33,681 nucleotides of DNA from an uncultured Fidelibacterota bacterium (GCA_902576865.1 CACGWZ010000006.1:1-33681), one strand, 5' to 3'; shown: positions 1 through 8,907, counted from the stretch's first letter. The notes: a model not told the origin generated them from the letters alone. Program-made: numbers and translations.

Positions 1-1
1 T

Positions 2-73
2 AACCTGAGTAGTGATTTCTTAGAATCTAGAGTTTCAAGATATGATAAGCTCGGTGTTTTTAGAGAAGATTAA
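2..73 (+). CDS. C-terminal end of a gene truncated by the window edge, possibly accA
   Basis: An open frame enters from the left edge and stops with TAA at 71-73. Its last 24 residues end in ESRVSRYDKLGVFRED. The pattern of a basic, Tyr-containing helix followed by K-x-G-V-F and acidic residues resembles the C-terminus of the acetyl-CoA carboxylase carboxyltransferase alpha subunit (AccA). The piece is too short to be certain. Its stop overlaps the stop of the convergent ppiD-like gene, which is common in this compact genome and supports it being a real gene end. Confidence 0.4.
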   Translation, partial: NLSSDFLESRVSRYDKLGVFRED

Positions 74-1146
74 TAAAAATCGTATCTGTAATCTTTAAGA
101 TCAGCATTATCTCTTAATGCTTGCAGCCAATTGCCCCAAAGAGCATTTTGTCTATCAATAAGTAAACTAAATTTTATAGCATCTTTCTTTTCTTCAAAAT
201 CACTCATTACAACATCAGCGATATCAATTACTCTTAAAAATGCTTGACCTCTTAAAGTCGGTAGCGGACCTAGAATATCACCTTCTTTGGCATTAGCTAG
301 AGCGCCGACGATAAAGTTACTTTTACCAATGGATTCAAAGCTTCCAATTAAAGCTGAATTTGTTTCAGCAACATATTCAAGATTTTCATTATTTTGATAT
401 ATTTCTGAAAGGTTCATTTCGCCCTCATTATTTTCTTTAATAGATTCAGCTAAAGTTTTAATGTGATTTTTTTTGAAATCAGATAAAAATTCATTTTTCA
501 AATCTTCTTTAACATCCTCAAAAGAAATAACCGTTTCCCTACTAACTTTATCAAGAAAAAACACCCCAAAGAAATTATCATTTTTAATTGCATCAGAAGT
601 TGAACCTTCAACGTTATTGAATGCAAAATTGACTGCACTTCTTCCAACTCCAAAACTATCAACAAAGATTGACTCTTTTCTTAATCCATTTGAATCTTGA
701 ATTTCTAAGCCTAAGGAATCAGCTAAAGTAAAAAATCCATATTCAGTTGCTTCTAACGCAAAAATACTTGCAGTATCCTTAAGATCGTTTTCAGTGCCTC
801 TCCCAGGTTGAATGGTTAATAAAATATGGGACGCATTAACCTGCTCATTGCTTTCTACAGTTCTTTTATCATTGACTCTAATTACATGATAACCATATTC
901 TGTTAAAATTGGGCCAACAATTGAACCCTTTTTAGCTTCAAAAGATGCTATTTCAAACTCAGGCAATAACTGACCTTTATTAAACCATCCAAGACTCCCA
1001 CCTTTTAATTTTTGAGGATCAGCACTATTGCTTGGATCTTCTGTGTAAGTATTGGCTAATAAGGCAAAATCTTCACCTTCGTTTAATCTAAAAATTAAAT
1101 CTTCAGCTTCAAGTTTAACACGAAGTGTATCAGTTGCATTAGACAT
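70..1146 (-). CDS. ppiD: PpiD-like peptidyl-prolyl isomerase, C-terminal part (frameshifted gene)
   Basis: This is the downstream portion of a periplasmic PpiD/SurA-type folding factor; 1146 is only the first ATG of its frame. The frame is open further upstream to the A8 run at 1329-1336 and continues the protein encoded at 1313-1924. Residues about 10-95 form a parvulin PPIase domain: a segment around GEDFALLA, then GGSLGWF, then GYHVIRV. A second segment starting near NASHILL looks like a degenerate parvulin repeat. The remainder matches the helical C-terminal part of PpiD. If one A is removed from the A8 run, the joined gene encodes 617 residues, close to the roughly 620 of E. coli PpiD. 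PpiD is an inner-membrane-anchored chaperone for exported proteins. The isolated C-terminal ORF is unlikely to be a separate gene. Confidence 0.8.
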   Translation of the reverse strand: MSNATDTLRVKLEAEDLIFRLNEGEDFALLANTYTEDPSNSADPQKLKGGSLGWFNKGQLLPEFEIASFEAKKGSIVGPILTEYGYHVIRVNDKRTVESNEQVNASHILLTIQPGRGTENDLKDTASIFALEATEYGFFTLADSLGLEIQDSNGLRKESIFVDSFGVGRSAVNFAFNNVEGSTSDAIKNDNFFGVFFLDKVSRETVISFEDVKEDLKNEFLSDFKKNHIKTLAESIKENNEGEMNLSEIYQNNENLEYVAETNSALIGSFESIGKSNFIVGALANAKEGDILGPLPTLRGQAFLRVIDIADVVMSDFEEKKDAIKFSLLIDRQNALWGNWLQALRDNADLKDYRYDFY

Positions 1147-1312
1147 AATTGGCCATTTTACATACTTTAAATATCTTAATTCAGGTTGATCATAGTTTGA
1201 AATATTTTCATTATAAATATCACGTAATTCATCATCAGATGGTCTATCTGTTAATAATCCATTATAGAAATTTTGGTCAATTGCTTTTTCAGTAACATGA
1301 AGAACTTCAACT

Positions 1313-1924
1313 TTATAATTTAGAAATCTTTTTTTTGTAATCTTCTAAAACATCATTTGAAGTGACAGCGGCTGCATTTGAGACATATTGTTGTAGTTTA
1401 TAACTGGGCAAATACACATTCTGCATGAAATCTTCAATTGGTTTCCAATCAATTTGACCAGGATTTAAGACAGCATCTAAATATTTCTCTAAATCAAATC
1501 TTCCAAATGATTGAAAGGCATCTGAATTTTGTAAAAATGGGGGAGGGTTATTTTTCATTTGAAATAAAACTTCTTCATCTCCAACCACAATTTTATTTTT
1601 TTCAATTTGCTCTTGTACTAGTAAATCAGCAATTAATCTCTCCCAAACAACAGCTCTAATATATTCTCTTTCTTCGTCTGATATTTGACGACCAGATTGT
1701 TGATCTAGTCTATTAATTTCATTAGAAACTAATTGATTAAAATCTTCAAATAGTATTGGCTTTCCATTTAATGAACCAATTTCGTTTCCTTGACGTCCAC
1801 CAAAAATATCAGTAATGCTTGCACCCCCAACTAGACCACCAATTGCCATACTCGTAACAAAGAGGACTAAAATAGTCCACATTACAACCTGCATTCTACT
1901 TCTCATATTTGTTATAAGACCCAT
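1313..1924 (-). CDS. ppiD: PpiD-like peptidyl-prolyl isomerase, N-terminal part (frameshifted gene)
   Basis: This frame encodes the N-terminal part of the same PpiD-like protein. It starts with a short basic cytoplasmic stretch (MGLITNMRSRMQ) and one membrane helix at about residues 12-33, followed by the SurA_N/PpiD N-terminal chaperone domain with the typical GSLNGKPILFEDF and a long helical region. The frame ends prematurely after EDYKKKISKL because of an A8 run on the coding strand. With seven A's the sequence would read EDYKKRFLNYKVEVLHV and run on into the parvulin domain encoded downstream. The start faces the divergent membrane-protein gene, leaving about 100 bases for both promoters. 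Confidence 0.85.
   Translation of the reverse strand: MGLITNMRSRMQVVMWTILVLFVTSMAIGGLVGGASITDIFGGRQGNEIGSLNGKPILFEDFNQLVSNEINRLDQQSGRQISDEEREYIRAVVWERLIADLLVQEQIEKNKIVVGDEEVLFQMKNNPPPFLQNSDAFQSFGRFDLEKYLDAVLNPGQIDWKPIEDFMQNVYLPSYKLQQYVSNAAAVTSNDVLEDYKKKISKL
1329..1336 (-). other. A8 homopolymer (coding strand) at the ppiD frameshift
   Basis: The plus strand has a run of eight T's, so the mRNA of the ppiD-like gene has eight A's. Deleting one A restores a single 617-codon frame; with eight, translation stops about 15 bases later. Either a sequencing or assembly error, a true mutation, or transcriptional slippage that restores the frame would fit. Confidence 0.85.
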
Positions 1925-2026
1925 AGACAGCGAATTTATGACAGCATCAATGTTTATGCAAATCTATTAAAAAATTGATAATAGAATTTTGAAAAATGCT
2001 TTAAATTGAGTCACTTTTTAAAAAAT

Positions 2027-3754
2027 ATGAGCAAAACAATAAAGAAAATCCAATCATTTTTGAGTCTAAGAAAGCCGTCTAATCAAGATGATGAAAAATT
2101 CATATCTGGAATAGATTCACCATATCAAGCAGCGAAATTAAGAAGCGCCTCGAAAGATAAGACAGTAGATAAATTTCATTCTCCAGTAAGCTTTTCATGG
2201 AAAGCATTTTGGAAATCTTTTATTTATGAAAATTTACCTCCGGTTATTTTTTCACCATTAGCAGCTATATTTCTTGAAGGTTCTTTGTCGAGAGCATGGC
2301 ATGTTTCTCAAAATAGACAGTTAATTGCAATATCTACAAAACATCATTCTTTAACAACAATTCGCAATAATTGGTTGATAATTTATCCTGCATCTTGGTT
2401 AATGAATATTGGACTATTTTTAGCACTTTTTTCAAATCAGGAAATGATTCTTAATATTGATCCATTTCACATGATCTTAGCTTACTTACTATTATTTTTT
2501 AGAAGACTAATAATTGCTACCAAGTATGGATATTTCAGACCAGAGGATTTAGAGCGTTTGTGTTTACCAGCTCCAGATTGGGATGATAATAAAACTGTCA
2601 GAAGATTAATAGCACAAGGATGGATGCGTCCATGGGAGTTTCCAGGATTAATTGAAGATGAATTAACTATTGCAATGGATGAAAATGATATTTGTCTGCA
2701 GGGAATTCCATTTGAACCAGGAAAGAAAACAAGAGATAAATTAATTAATGAATCAAATAATGAGTTATTTCCATCTTCAACAAGCTCAACTAAAGAAAAT
2801 GAACTTCCTTCAGGGTTTATTCTCTACAATATAATTAATTCAGTTTATAGATTACCTGCGCTTAAATATATGCAGCAATTGACATATCTATGTATGTTAT
2901 TGTTACCGGCAGCAGCATTTTTGTCAAAATATTTTTATGGAATGGACTTGTTTGGAGTTACTCCTCAAGAAAAAATTATTTCAGTAGCAACTCTTTTTGG
3001 ACTTTTCAATGGATTTCAACTCATGATGTTTGGTATGGTTTGTGCAGCAGATTATGAAAGAAGATATGCTACATCAAAGAAATTAGGTGAGCTAGTATCT
3101 TATCCTGGTTTAAAACTTTCTTCAATTTTCAAAAGTTTTTATAGAGATAATAAAAAAGATAAAATTTTTGTCGATTTACAAAAAAGAGTCAATGTATTTG
3201 CTTGGATGAACATGAGAAATGTTTTGCGATCATTTGGTGAAACATATTATCTACGCATTCAGGGTTATACTTCAATTTTAATTTTTTATTCTTTGTTATG
3301 TGTTGGAATCTTAAATCTGATAGTATGGACAGGTATGAAACATCATATTTCCACTGTTTATGTAATTGGAACGGTAATTGTTGCTGTTTCAGTTATTTGC
3401 TTATTTGCGATTTCAAAAGCCATTCAACTACAATCTCTTAGTGCAAAACACAGAGATTTCATCAGAAATGAGCTTTTCATTATTGAAGAAGAAATTTGGG
3501 AGTTAAAGCTTGCTGGCAAAGGAGAGGAAAGAATTAATGACCTTTCAAGTGCAAAAGCTTTATTACAGCAAGTGGATGAATCTATCAATTTTAAAGAGTT
3601 GATTTATAAACCAACTACTATTTTTGGCTATGCAGCAAATAATGGTGTTATGGGTTCGGTTTTAGGCTTAGTGTTAACAGGAGTACTTTTTGCTATTCAA
3701 GGATTCGTTTCGGTTGGAATAGTTTATGATTCTATGGGATGGTTCATTCCATAA
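2027..3754 (+). CDS. Unrecognised multi-pass membrane protein
   Basis: This encodes about 575 residues from the ATG at 2027; a TTG at 2006 would add seven residues, and neither start has a clear Shine-Dalgarno. I do not recognise the family. By eye there are about eight hydrophobic segments. The first group lies near residues 80-170, then comes a soluble section with the motif GWMRPWEFPGLIEDE, then pairs near 285-340 and 415-465, and a final helix near 545-570. Between the last two groups is a charged, probably coiled-coil stretch (RNELFIIEEEIWELKLAGKG). Aromatic residues near the termini and many charged loops suggest an inner-membrane protein with a regulatory or scaffold role, but no transporter or enzyme motif is visible. 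It diverges from ppiD and is followed 43 bases later by the DPP IV gene, perhaps in the same transcript. Confidence 0.75.
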   Translation: MSKTIKKIQSFLSLRKPSNQDDEKFISGIDSPYQAAKLRSASKDKTVDKFHSPVSFSWKAFWKSFIYENLPPVIFSPLAAIFLEGSLSRAWHVSQNRQLIAISTKHHSLTTIRNNWLIIYPASWLMNIGLFLALFSNQEMILNIDPFHMILAYLLLFFRRLIIATKYGYFRPEDLERLCLPAPDWDDNKTVRRLIAQGWMRPWEFPGLIEDELTIAMDENDICLQGIPFEPGKKTRDKLINESNNELFPSSTSSTKENELPSGFILYNIINSVYRLPALKYMQQLTYLCMLLLPAAAFLSKYFYGMDLFGVTPQEKIISVATLFGLFNGFQLMMFGMVCAADYERRYATSKKLGELVSYPGLKLSSIFKSFYRDNKKDKIFVDLQKRVNVFAWMNMRNVLRSFGETYYLRIQGYTSILIFYSLLCVGILNLIVWTGMKHHISTVYVIGTVIVAVSVICLFAISKAIQLQSLSAKHRDFIRNELFIIEEEIWELKLAGKGEERINDLSSAKALLQQVDESINFKELIYKPTTIFGYAANNGVMGSVLGLVLTGVLFAIQGFVSVGIVYDSMGWFIP

Positions 3755-3797
3755 ACTATTAGATTATTTTCATCAAAAATCTATATATTTACAAAAT

Positions 3798-6035
3798 ATG
3801 AGATATAAATATTTAACTATTACTTTAATGTCTGGTGTACTTTTTTCTCAGGGTAAAATATCTTTAGAGAGTGTGCTAGATGGAACATTTAGCACCGAAT
3901 CAATTGGAAGATATGATTGGAAGAATAGCTCTGATTCATATTATTTTTCGGAAAGAAGTGACGAAGGTTTAGAATTTTATGAATATAATCTTGCTTCAAA
4001 TGATACTTTAAAAGCCTTTTCAGTAAAAAAAAGTATAATTAGCAATTTTTCTTATACATTTAGTCCAGATCAAACAAAGTTGCTGTTGAAGAAGAATTCG
4101 GTAAAACTATGGAGGCATTCTTCGTATGGTTCATATTATGTTTATGATATATTATCAGAATCTATTACACCTGTTACAAGCGATCCAGATAGTCTGAGGA
4201 ATGTAAAATTTTCTCCAGATTCAAACAAACTAGCATTCGTTCGAAATGATAATAATTTATACCTTTTTGATTTAACTAATGAGTTAGAAGAACAGCTTAC
4301 TTTTGATGGGAGCAAAGATATTCTTAACGGACATTTTGGATGGGTTTATGAGGAAGAGTTTGGTACTTATGACTCATATAAGTGGAGTCCAAATAGTGAA
4401 TACATTGCGTTTATAAGAGAAGACCAAACACATGTTAAAGAGTACGCTTTGGTTGATTATGAAGCACAATATCCTGTTGTTAAGTACATCAGGTATCCAA
4501 AAACCGGAGAAGATAATCCTACTGTTTCGATTAGTATATTAGATTTAAAAAATAAAGAATATAGATCAGTTAACTTACCAGAAACAGCATATTACATTCC
4601 CGATATTATCTGGCAAATAAATTCATCGAATCTTTATTTTTCTACTTTAAATAGAAAGCAAAATGATTGGAATTTATACAAATATGATTTTTATACTAAT
4701 GGGGCTGATCAAATTCTAAACGACTCAAATGATTCTTGGATTGATAGAGATCCATTTACTGTTCCTGGTGAAATTGGTACATGGAATACAAAAGGAGGTT
4801 TTAGTTTTGCGATTATGGATAATGGAGAAATCATTTGGCTTTCTGAAAAAGATGGTTTTAGTCATATTTACAGAAATAGACCTGATGGAAGACCTATAAA
4901 TCAAGTTACAAGAGGAGATTGGGAGGTAAATAACATAAGTGCAATTGATTATAAAAATGAAGTTATTTATTTCTCAGCAAAGAAAGAGACTGAAACAGAA
5001 AATCATCTTTATTCAATTAAGTTCAATGGTTCCAGGCTAAAAAGACTTACCAAAGAAAAAGGCTCTCATTCATCATCTTTTTCTCCAACTTTGAATTATT
5101 TCATAAATTCGTATTCAAGTTTTACAATTCCTCCAAAAACTTTCATAAGAGATGATAACGGTAAAATTATTAGAACTCTTGTAGAAACAGATAAATCAAA
5201 ATTTGATGCTTACAATCTAACTTATCCTCAATTAATTAATATTTTTACAGATGATGGTACCAGGCTTAATGCTTTAATTACATATCCTCATAATTTTGAT
5301 CCTATGAAACAATATCCTGTTATACTTTATAATTATGGTGGTCCTGGTTCTCAGTTAGTTCTTAATAGATGGGGTTCAGGAAGTCATATTTTCCATCAAT
5401 TTTTTTCCAGCAGAGATTTTATCATTTTTTCATTCGATAATAGAGGTACGGGTGGAAGAGGAAAAGCATTTAAAGATTTAGCCTATGGTGATTATGGAAA
5501 ATATCTTATTAAGGATCATATTGCCGCAGCAAAATATCTTCAAGGATTAACCTATGTAGATGCTGAAAATATTGGAATTTGGGGATGGAGCGGTGGAGGC
5601 TATCTAACTAATATGTGCATGACTTTAGCTAGTGATTATTACAAAGCTGGTATTTCAATTGCTCCAAATGTAGAGCCATTATTATATGATACTATATGGA
5701 CAGAAAGGTATATGGGTTTAGTAGAAGAAAATCCTGAAGGTTATAAAAATGCATCTGTATTGACTCATGTTGATAAGGCCAAAGGACACTTATTACAAAT
5801 ACACGGTAATGCAGATGATAACGTTCATCATCAGCATTCAATAAAACTTGCTAAAGCTTACGCGGAGCATGGTAAAGACATGGAGATGTTCATTTATTCA
5901 AATGCAAATCATGGAATGTATAACAATAATTTTTTAAGTGAAGATAATCCTGCTGATGGCTGGAAAAATAGATTCCATCTTTACAAGAAAATGACTGATT
6001 TCTTTATGGAACATCTAGTTATAGATGATTTTTAA
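3798..6035 (+). CDS. Secreted dipeptidyl peptidase IV (S9B prolyl oligopeptidase family)
   Basis: This serine peptidase removes Xaa-Pro or Xaa-Ala dipeptides from peptide N-termini, probably in the periplasm or outside the cell. The chosen ATG gives a signal peptide (MRYKYLTITLMSGVLFSQG); an upstream in-frame ATG at 3726 would overlap the previous gene and lacks a signal peptide. The first part is an eight-bladed beta-propeller with the substrate N-terminus-binding double Glu in WVYEEEFGTYDSYKWSP. The C-terminal alpha/beta hydrolase domain has YNYGGPGSQ and DNRGTGGRG, nucleophile Ser near residue 598 in GWSGGGY, Asp near 673 in HGNADDNVH and His near 705 in NANHGMY. At 745 residues it is the usual length. 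It converges with the dioxygenase-like gene, and the two stop codons overlap. Confidence 0.95.
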   Translation: MRYKYLTITLMSGVLFSQGKISLESVLDGTFSTESIGRYDWKNSSDSYYFSERSDEGLEFYEYNLASNDTLKAFSVKKSIISNFSYTFSPDQTKLLLKKNSVKLWRHSSYGSYYVYDILSESITPVTSDPDSLRNVKFSPDSNKLAFVRNDNNLYLFDLTNELEEQLTFDGSKDILNGHFGWVYEEEFGTYDSYKWSPNSEYIAFIREDQTHVKEYALVDYEAQYPVVKYIRYPKTGEDNPTVSISILDLKNKEYRSVNLPETAYYIPDIIWQINSSNLYFSTLNRKQNDWNLYKYDFYTNGADQILNDSNDSWIDRDPFTVPGEIGTWNTKGGFSFAIMDNGEIIWLSEKDGFSHIYRNRPDGRPINQVTRGDWEVNNISAIDYKNEVIYFSAKKETETENHLYSIKFNGSRLKRLTKEKGSHSSSFSPTLNYFINSYSSFTIPPKTFIRDDNGKIIRTLVETDKSKFDAYNLTYPQLINIFTDDGTRLNALITYPHNFDPMKQYPVILYNYGGPGSQLVLNRWGSGSHIFHQFFSSRDFIIFSFDNRGTGGRGKAFKDLAYGDYGKYLIKDHIAAAKYLQGLTYVDAENIGIWGWSGGGYLTNMCMTLASDYYKAGISIAPNVEPLLYDTIWTERYMGLVEENPEGYKNASVLTHVDKAKGHLLQIHGNADDNVHHQHSIKLAKAYAEHGKDMEMFIYSNANHGMYNNNFLSEDNPADGWKNRFHLYKKMTDFFMEHLVIDDF

Positions 6036-7624
6036 TTTTTAGATTGCATTGCAATTTTTTGAAATTTTTGCATTGCAATTTCGTGATTTGAAGTAATATT
6101 AATTAGCTCATTTGCCCAAGAAAAATTCTCGTTTTCAACTAAATTTTTTAACCTATCAATACTATGTGTAAACATCTTTGGAAGGAAGGTAGGCGTTGGA
6201 GATCCTCCTGTCCCCTTTGTTTTTGTCTGACGTTGATATGGATCGGGTGCTCTTAAAATATAGCTTACAACCATTTTATAATGATCTATTCGATGTTGAA
6301 TAATCCATCTTACTGCACTAGCTAATATTTTTTTATTATCTTTACTGGACTCAATTTTTGAAAAATAGTTTGAATTTTGAATAACATTTCTTGTTTTGAC
6401 TATCATCGAATGATGAGCAGGTGGTCTATATCCAACTCTAAATGATTTTAATAGTTTGGTAAGAGAATCAACCTTTATGTCTTTGGGTAAATCTTCAGAG
6501 CTAACATATCCTTTATTCAACACTGCTTTAATCATTGCTTGATCAACTATTTTATCAGCTATATATGCATGAGTGTGATCACCTACACCAGTAATTTCGT
6601 CAGCAATAGGATGATAAGAGCTATTAGCTCCCGTTTGACCGTGCAAATTTGAAAGAAATAATCCTTCAGAATTATTTTCTTCATAAATTTCCTTTCCGCA
6701 ATTTTCAAAAAATAAGCCTTTTTCTGGATAAATACTTCCTTGATTTCCGAACAAACCTTGAATGAAAATCCTAACTTCTTTATTGTAAAGTAGAGGTTCG
6801 CTTACTTTCCACATTGCATTAAAAAGTTGATTTGATTGTTTAGTAGCTAGTTCAACTTTTTCAAGATGTTCTTTAATGTCATTATTTTTTACAGCTAAAA
6901 GAGCATTTTCAATCATCATATTTGATGTTCTCTCCATAGCAAGATGAGTCATTCTAAATCCTTGTTCATTTGCATCAAAATCATGGAAAGCAACCAAAGG
7001 TTTGATTGATCTGATATATTCGATATTCTTGTTTAAGTCATCATAATTATCTAATTCTTGATCTGGAAGAACTCCAGAACGTAGAACATAATCTGCAGCA
7101 TACTCAAATTCAGGCTGCTGTCCAGTTACCCTTGATGAGAGCAGCAGTAATCCTGATAATGGCCACGGAATGAATGCGCATGCCTTCTTTTTTCCATTAA
7201 AAATAGGCTCAATCTTTATACCATTGGCTAGCCATGAAGACCAACACCTAACATTTGCGATTAGTTCAGCTGATTCATGTGTTGGATTGGCAATATGATT
7301 TTGCACATCTAAAATAAATTTATCCATTAATCCATAATCAATTAATTTTACTTCGCTGAAAAGTGCATTCTTTCCAATTAAACCCGTTTTCGATTTATTG
7401 TGCACCGTCATTTCAAGTGCAATATCTGATAATATATTATATGGAGCAGGAAGCTTTTTTAAAGTTGAATAAGGTAAAGTTGAATTTGTTTGCCAAATTA
7501 ATTCAGAGGTCTTTTGAATTAATTCAGCATCAAAATCTAATCCAAATAAATTTTCATTAAATTGAATTCCCCTTCCAAGGTAGGGAAAATGATTATCAGT
7601 TGAAATTACAATATTAGATTTCAT
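6032..7624 (-). CDS. Indoleamine 2,3-dioxygenase / PrnB-like haem protein
   Basis: This 530-residue cytoplasmic-looking protein has the late-domain signature of the indoleamine 2,3-dioxygenase superfamily. A helix HRIDHYKMVVSYIL around residue 440 matches the region holding the proximal haem His. It is followed near residue 470 by GTGGSPTPTFLPKMF, equivalent to the GTGGT...FLK loop of IDO and the GSGGYAPS loop of PrnB. A RPPAHHSMI motif near residue 400 also fits. Family members insert oxygen into tryptophan-like indoles or, for PrnB, rearrange 7-chlorotryptophan. The substrate here is unknown, and no kynurenine or pyrrolnitrin genes are nearby. It is longer than human IDO (about 400 residues), with extra N-terminal sequence. 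Its start overlaps the end of the TlpA-like gene by 11 bases, so the two are co-transcribed. I am fairly sure of the fold, not of the reaction. Confidence 0.6.
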   Translation of the reverse strand: MKSNIVISTDNHFPYLGRGIQFNENLFGLDFDAELIQKTSELIWQTNSTLPYSTLKKLPAPYNILSDIALEMTVHNKSKTGLIGKNALFSEVKLIDYGLMDKFILDVQNHIANPTHESAELIANVRCWSSWLANGIKIEPIFNGKKKACAFIPWPLSGLLLLSSRVTGQQPEFEYAADYVLRSGVLPDQELDNYDDLNKNIEYIRSIKPLVAFHDFDANEQGFRMTHLAMERTSNMMIENALLAVKNNDIKEHLEKVELATKQSNQLFNAMWKVSEPLLYNKEVRIFIQGLFGNQGSIYPEKGLFFENCGKEIYEENNSEGLFLSNLHGQTGANSSYHPIADEITGVGDHTHAYIADKIVDQAMIKAVLNKGYVSSEDLPKDIKVDSLTKLLKSFRVGYRPPAHHSMIVKTRNVIQNSNYFSKIESSKDNKKILASAVRWIIQHRIDHYKMVVSYILRAPDPYQRQTKTKGTGGSPTPTFLPKMFTHSIDRLKNLVENENFSWANELINITSNHEIAMQKFQKIAMQSKN

Positions 7625-8246
7625 TATTACCGATTAAGCTATCAATAAATTTGAAAACAGATTCATCATTCCAAAAAGCAGTTCCTACATCTTTTACTAT
7701 CACTTCTCCAGTAGAATCAATAATAAAAGTTGTTGGGATGCCAGAAGTTGCAAAAAATTCATCATCAGTGATAATTTTATATATTGGAAGTTTTTGAAGA
7801 TTTTCATCCTTCGGAATATAATTTTTAATAGTTTTCAAATCTTCTCTCGATAAAAATAAAAATTTAATATCTTCTTCATTTTTATATTTTTCATATAACT
7901 CGACCATATAAGGCATTTCAGCTAAACATGGATTACACCAGGTTGCCCAATAATTGATAAAAAGATTTTTTCCTTTAAAATTTTGAATGGTGGAAATATT
8001 ATTTTCAAGATCTGAAAATTGAAGCATATTACTTTCAAAATCAATTGTTGTTACTTTCATTTCTTCTGAAGATGGCGCTAAAAGCTTTGGAGCTTCAATT
8101 ACTTCTTTTAAATACATAATTGATAAATCCTTATAATACTCTTTGTATTTTTTTAAGTCATTATTTACTTCATAAAATTTGAATGATACAAGAGCAATAC
8201 AAATAGCCATTCCAGCAATGATAATTTTTAGTTTTTTTGGGTTCAT
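7614..8246 (-). CDS. TlpA/ResA-like membrane-anchored thioredoxin
   Basis: A thiol-disulfide oxidoreductase of 210 residues. Residues 7-23 are a membrane helix (signal anchor) and residues 28-60 are a charged linker. The thioredoxin fold follows, with the active site WATWCNPC (Cys104 and Cys107) and the cis-proline loop GIPTTF (Pro171). Such proteins sit on the periplasmic side and reduce disulfides, often in cytochrome c maturation or in maintaining extracytoplasmic enzymes. It is the upstream gene of a reverse-strand pair; its stop overlaps the start of the dioxygenase-like gene. The redox partner cannot be read from the sequence. Confidence 0.9.
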   Translation of the reverse strand: MNPKKLKIIIAGMAICIALVSFKFYEVNNDLKKYKEYYKDLSIMYLKEVIEAPKLLAPSSEEMKVTTIDFESNMLQFSDLENNISTIQNFKGKNLFINYWATWCNPCLAEMPYMVELYEKYKNEEDIKFLFLSREDLKTIKNYIPKDENLQKLPIYKIITDDEFFATSGIPTTFIIDSTGEVIVKDVGTAFWNDESVFKFIDSLIGNNEI

Positions 8247-8299
8247 TGTATATGATATTTTGTAGTTATTATGATGAAAATACTTAAATTTTAAAACTT

Positions 8300-8410
8300 A
8301 TGAAATGTTTAAAATGTAAACATACTTGGGTAAGAACCAAATGGTATGAATATATCAGCTTTCTTGCAAAATGTACCAAATGTGGCAGTAGATTTATTTT
8401 AAGATACTGA
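8300..8410 (+). CDS. Tiny zinc-knuckle protein (36 residues)
   Basis: A short frame starts at ATG 8300 and ends with TGA at 8408-8410, two bases before the ogt start. The peptide begins MKCLKCKHTWVRTKWYEY and ends CTKCGSRFILRY. It has two CxxC knuckles (Cys3/Cys6 and Cys25/Cys28), with aromatic and basic residues between them, exactly the layout of a minimal rubredoxin-like or C4 zinc ribbon. The paired motif, correct spacing and tight coupling to ogt argue that it is a real gene, though it is too short for many gene finders. Its function is unknown; zinc ribbons of this size often bind nucleic acid or a protein partner. Confidence 0.65.
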   Translation: MKCLKCKHTWVRTKWYEYISFLAKCTKCGSRFILRY

Positions 8411-8412
8411 TT

Positions 8413-8907
8413 ATGAATCAAAAAATATTTCAAGTTGATAACCTCCATTTTTATTTTCGAATAATTTTTAATGATAATAAGCTATATGACTTGTCTTTTA
8501 CAGAACAAAAAAATGATTTAATGGAAAGACAGCTCTCATTAAAAATTGCCAATAAAAGCCCTTCAAAATTTGCCAAAGAGGTTCAGAGCCAACTAAATGC
8601 TTACTTCAATGGAAAGTTAAAAAAATTTGATGTCCCTGTGCATATTGAAGGTTCAGATTTTTCATTAAAAGTTTTTAAAGAAATGTCTAAAATTCCATAC
8701 GGAAAAACAAAAAGCTACAAACAAATTGCTGAAAAAATAAAAGAACCAAAATCTGCAAGAGCAGTTGGAAGGGTAAGTGGCTCAAATAAAATTCCCATCA
8801 TCATTCCTTGCCATCGAATTGTTGGTAGTAATGGTGAGCTTGTTGGATATAGCGGTGGAGGTGGATTATTATTTAAATCATATCTTCAATTACTGGAAAA
8901 AAAATGA
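8413..8907 (+). CDS. ogt: Methylated-DNA--protein-cysteine methyltransferase
   Basis: This suicide DNA-repair enzyme transfers the alkyl group from O6-alkylguanine to its own cysteine. The acceptor is Cys133 in the hallmark IPCHRIVGSNGELVGYSGG, preceded by the DNA-binding helix-turn-helix GKTKSYKQIAEKI and the conserved ARAVGR (the Arg that flips the base). The protein is 164 residues, the usual size for the single-function Ogt/MGMT form, without the Ada N-terminal domain. It lies two bases after the zinc-knuckle ORF, and its TGA overlaps the ATG of the next gene (ATGA), so the three genes are probably one transcript. Confidence 0.95.
   Translation: MNQKIFQVDNLHFYFRIIFNDNKLYDLSFTEQKNDLMERQLSLKIANKSPSKFAKEVQSQLNAYFNGKLKKFDVPVHIEGSDFSLKVFKEMSKIPYGKTKSYKQIAEKIKEPKSARAVGRVSGSNKIPIIIPCHRIVGSNGELVGYSGGGGLLFKSYLQLLEKK

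Noticed and set aside
3726-3797. N-terminal extension of DPP IV
   Set aside because: It would overlap the preceding gene and put 24 non-signal residues before an obvious signal peptide.
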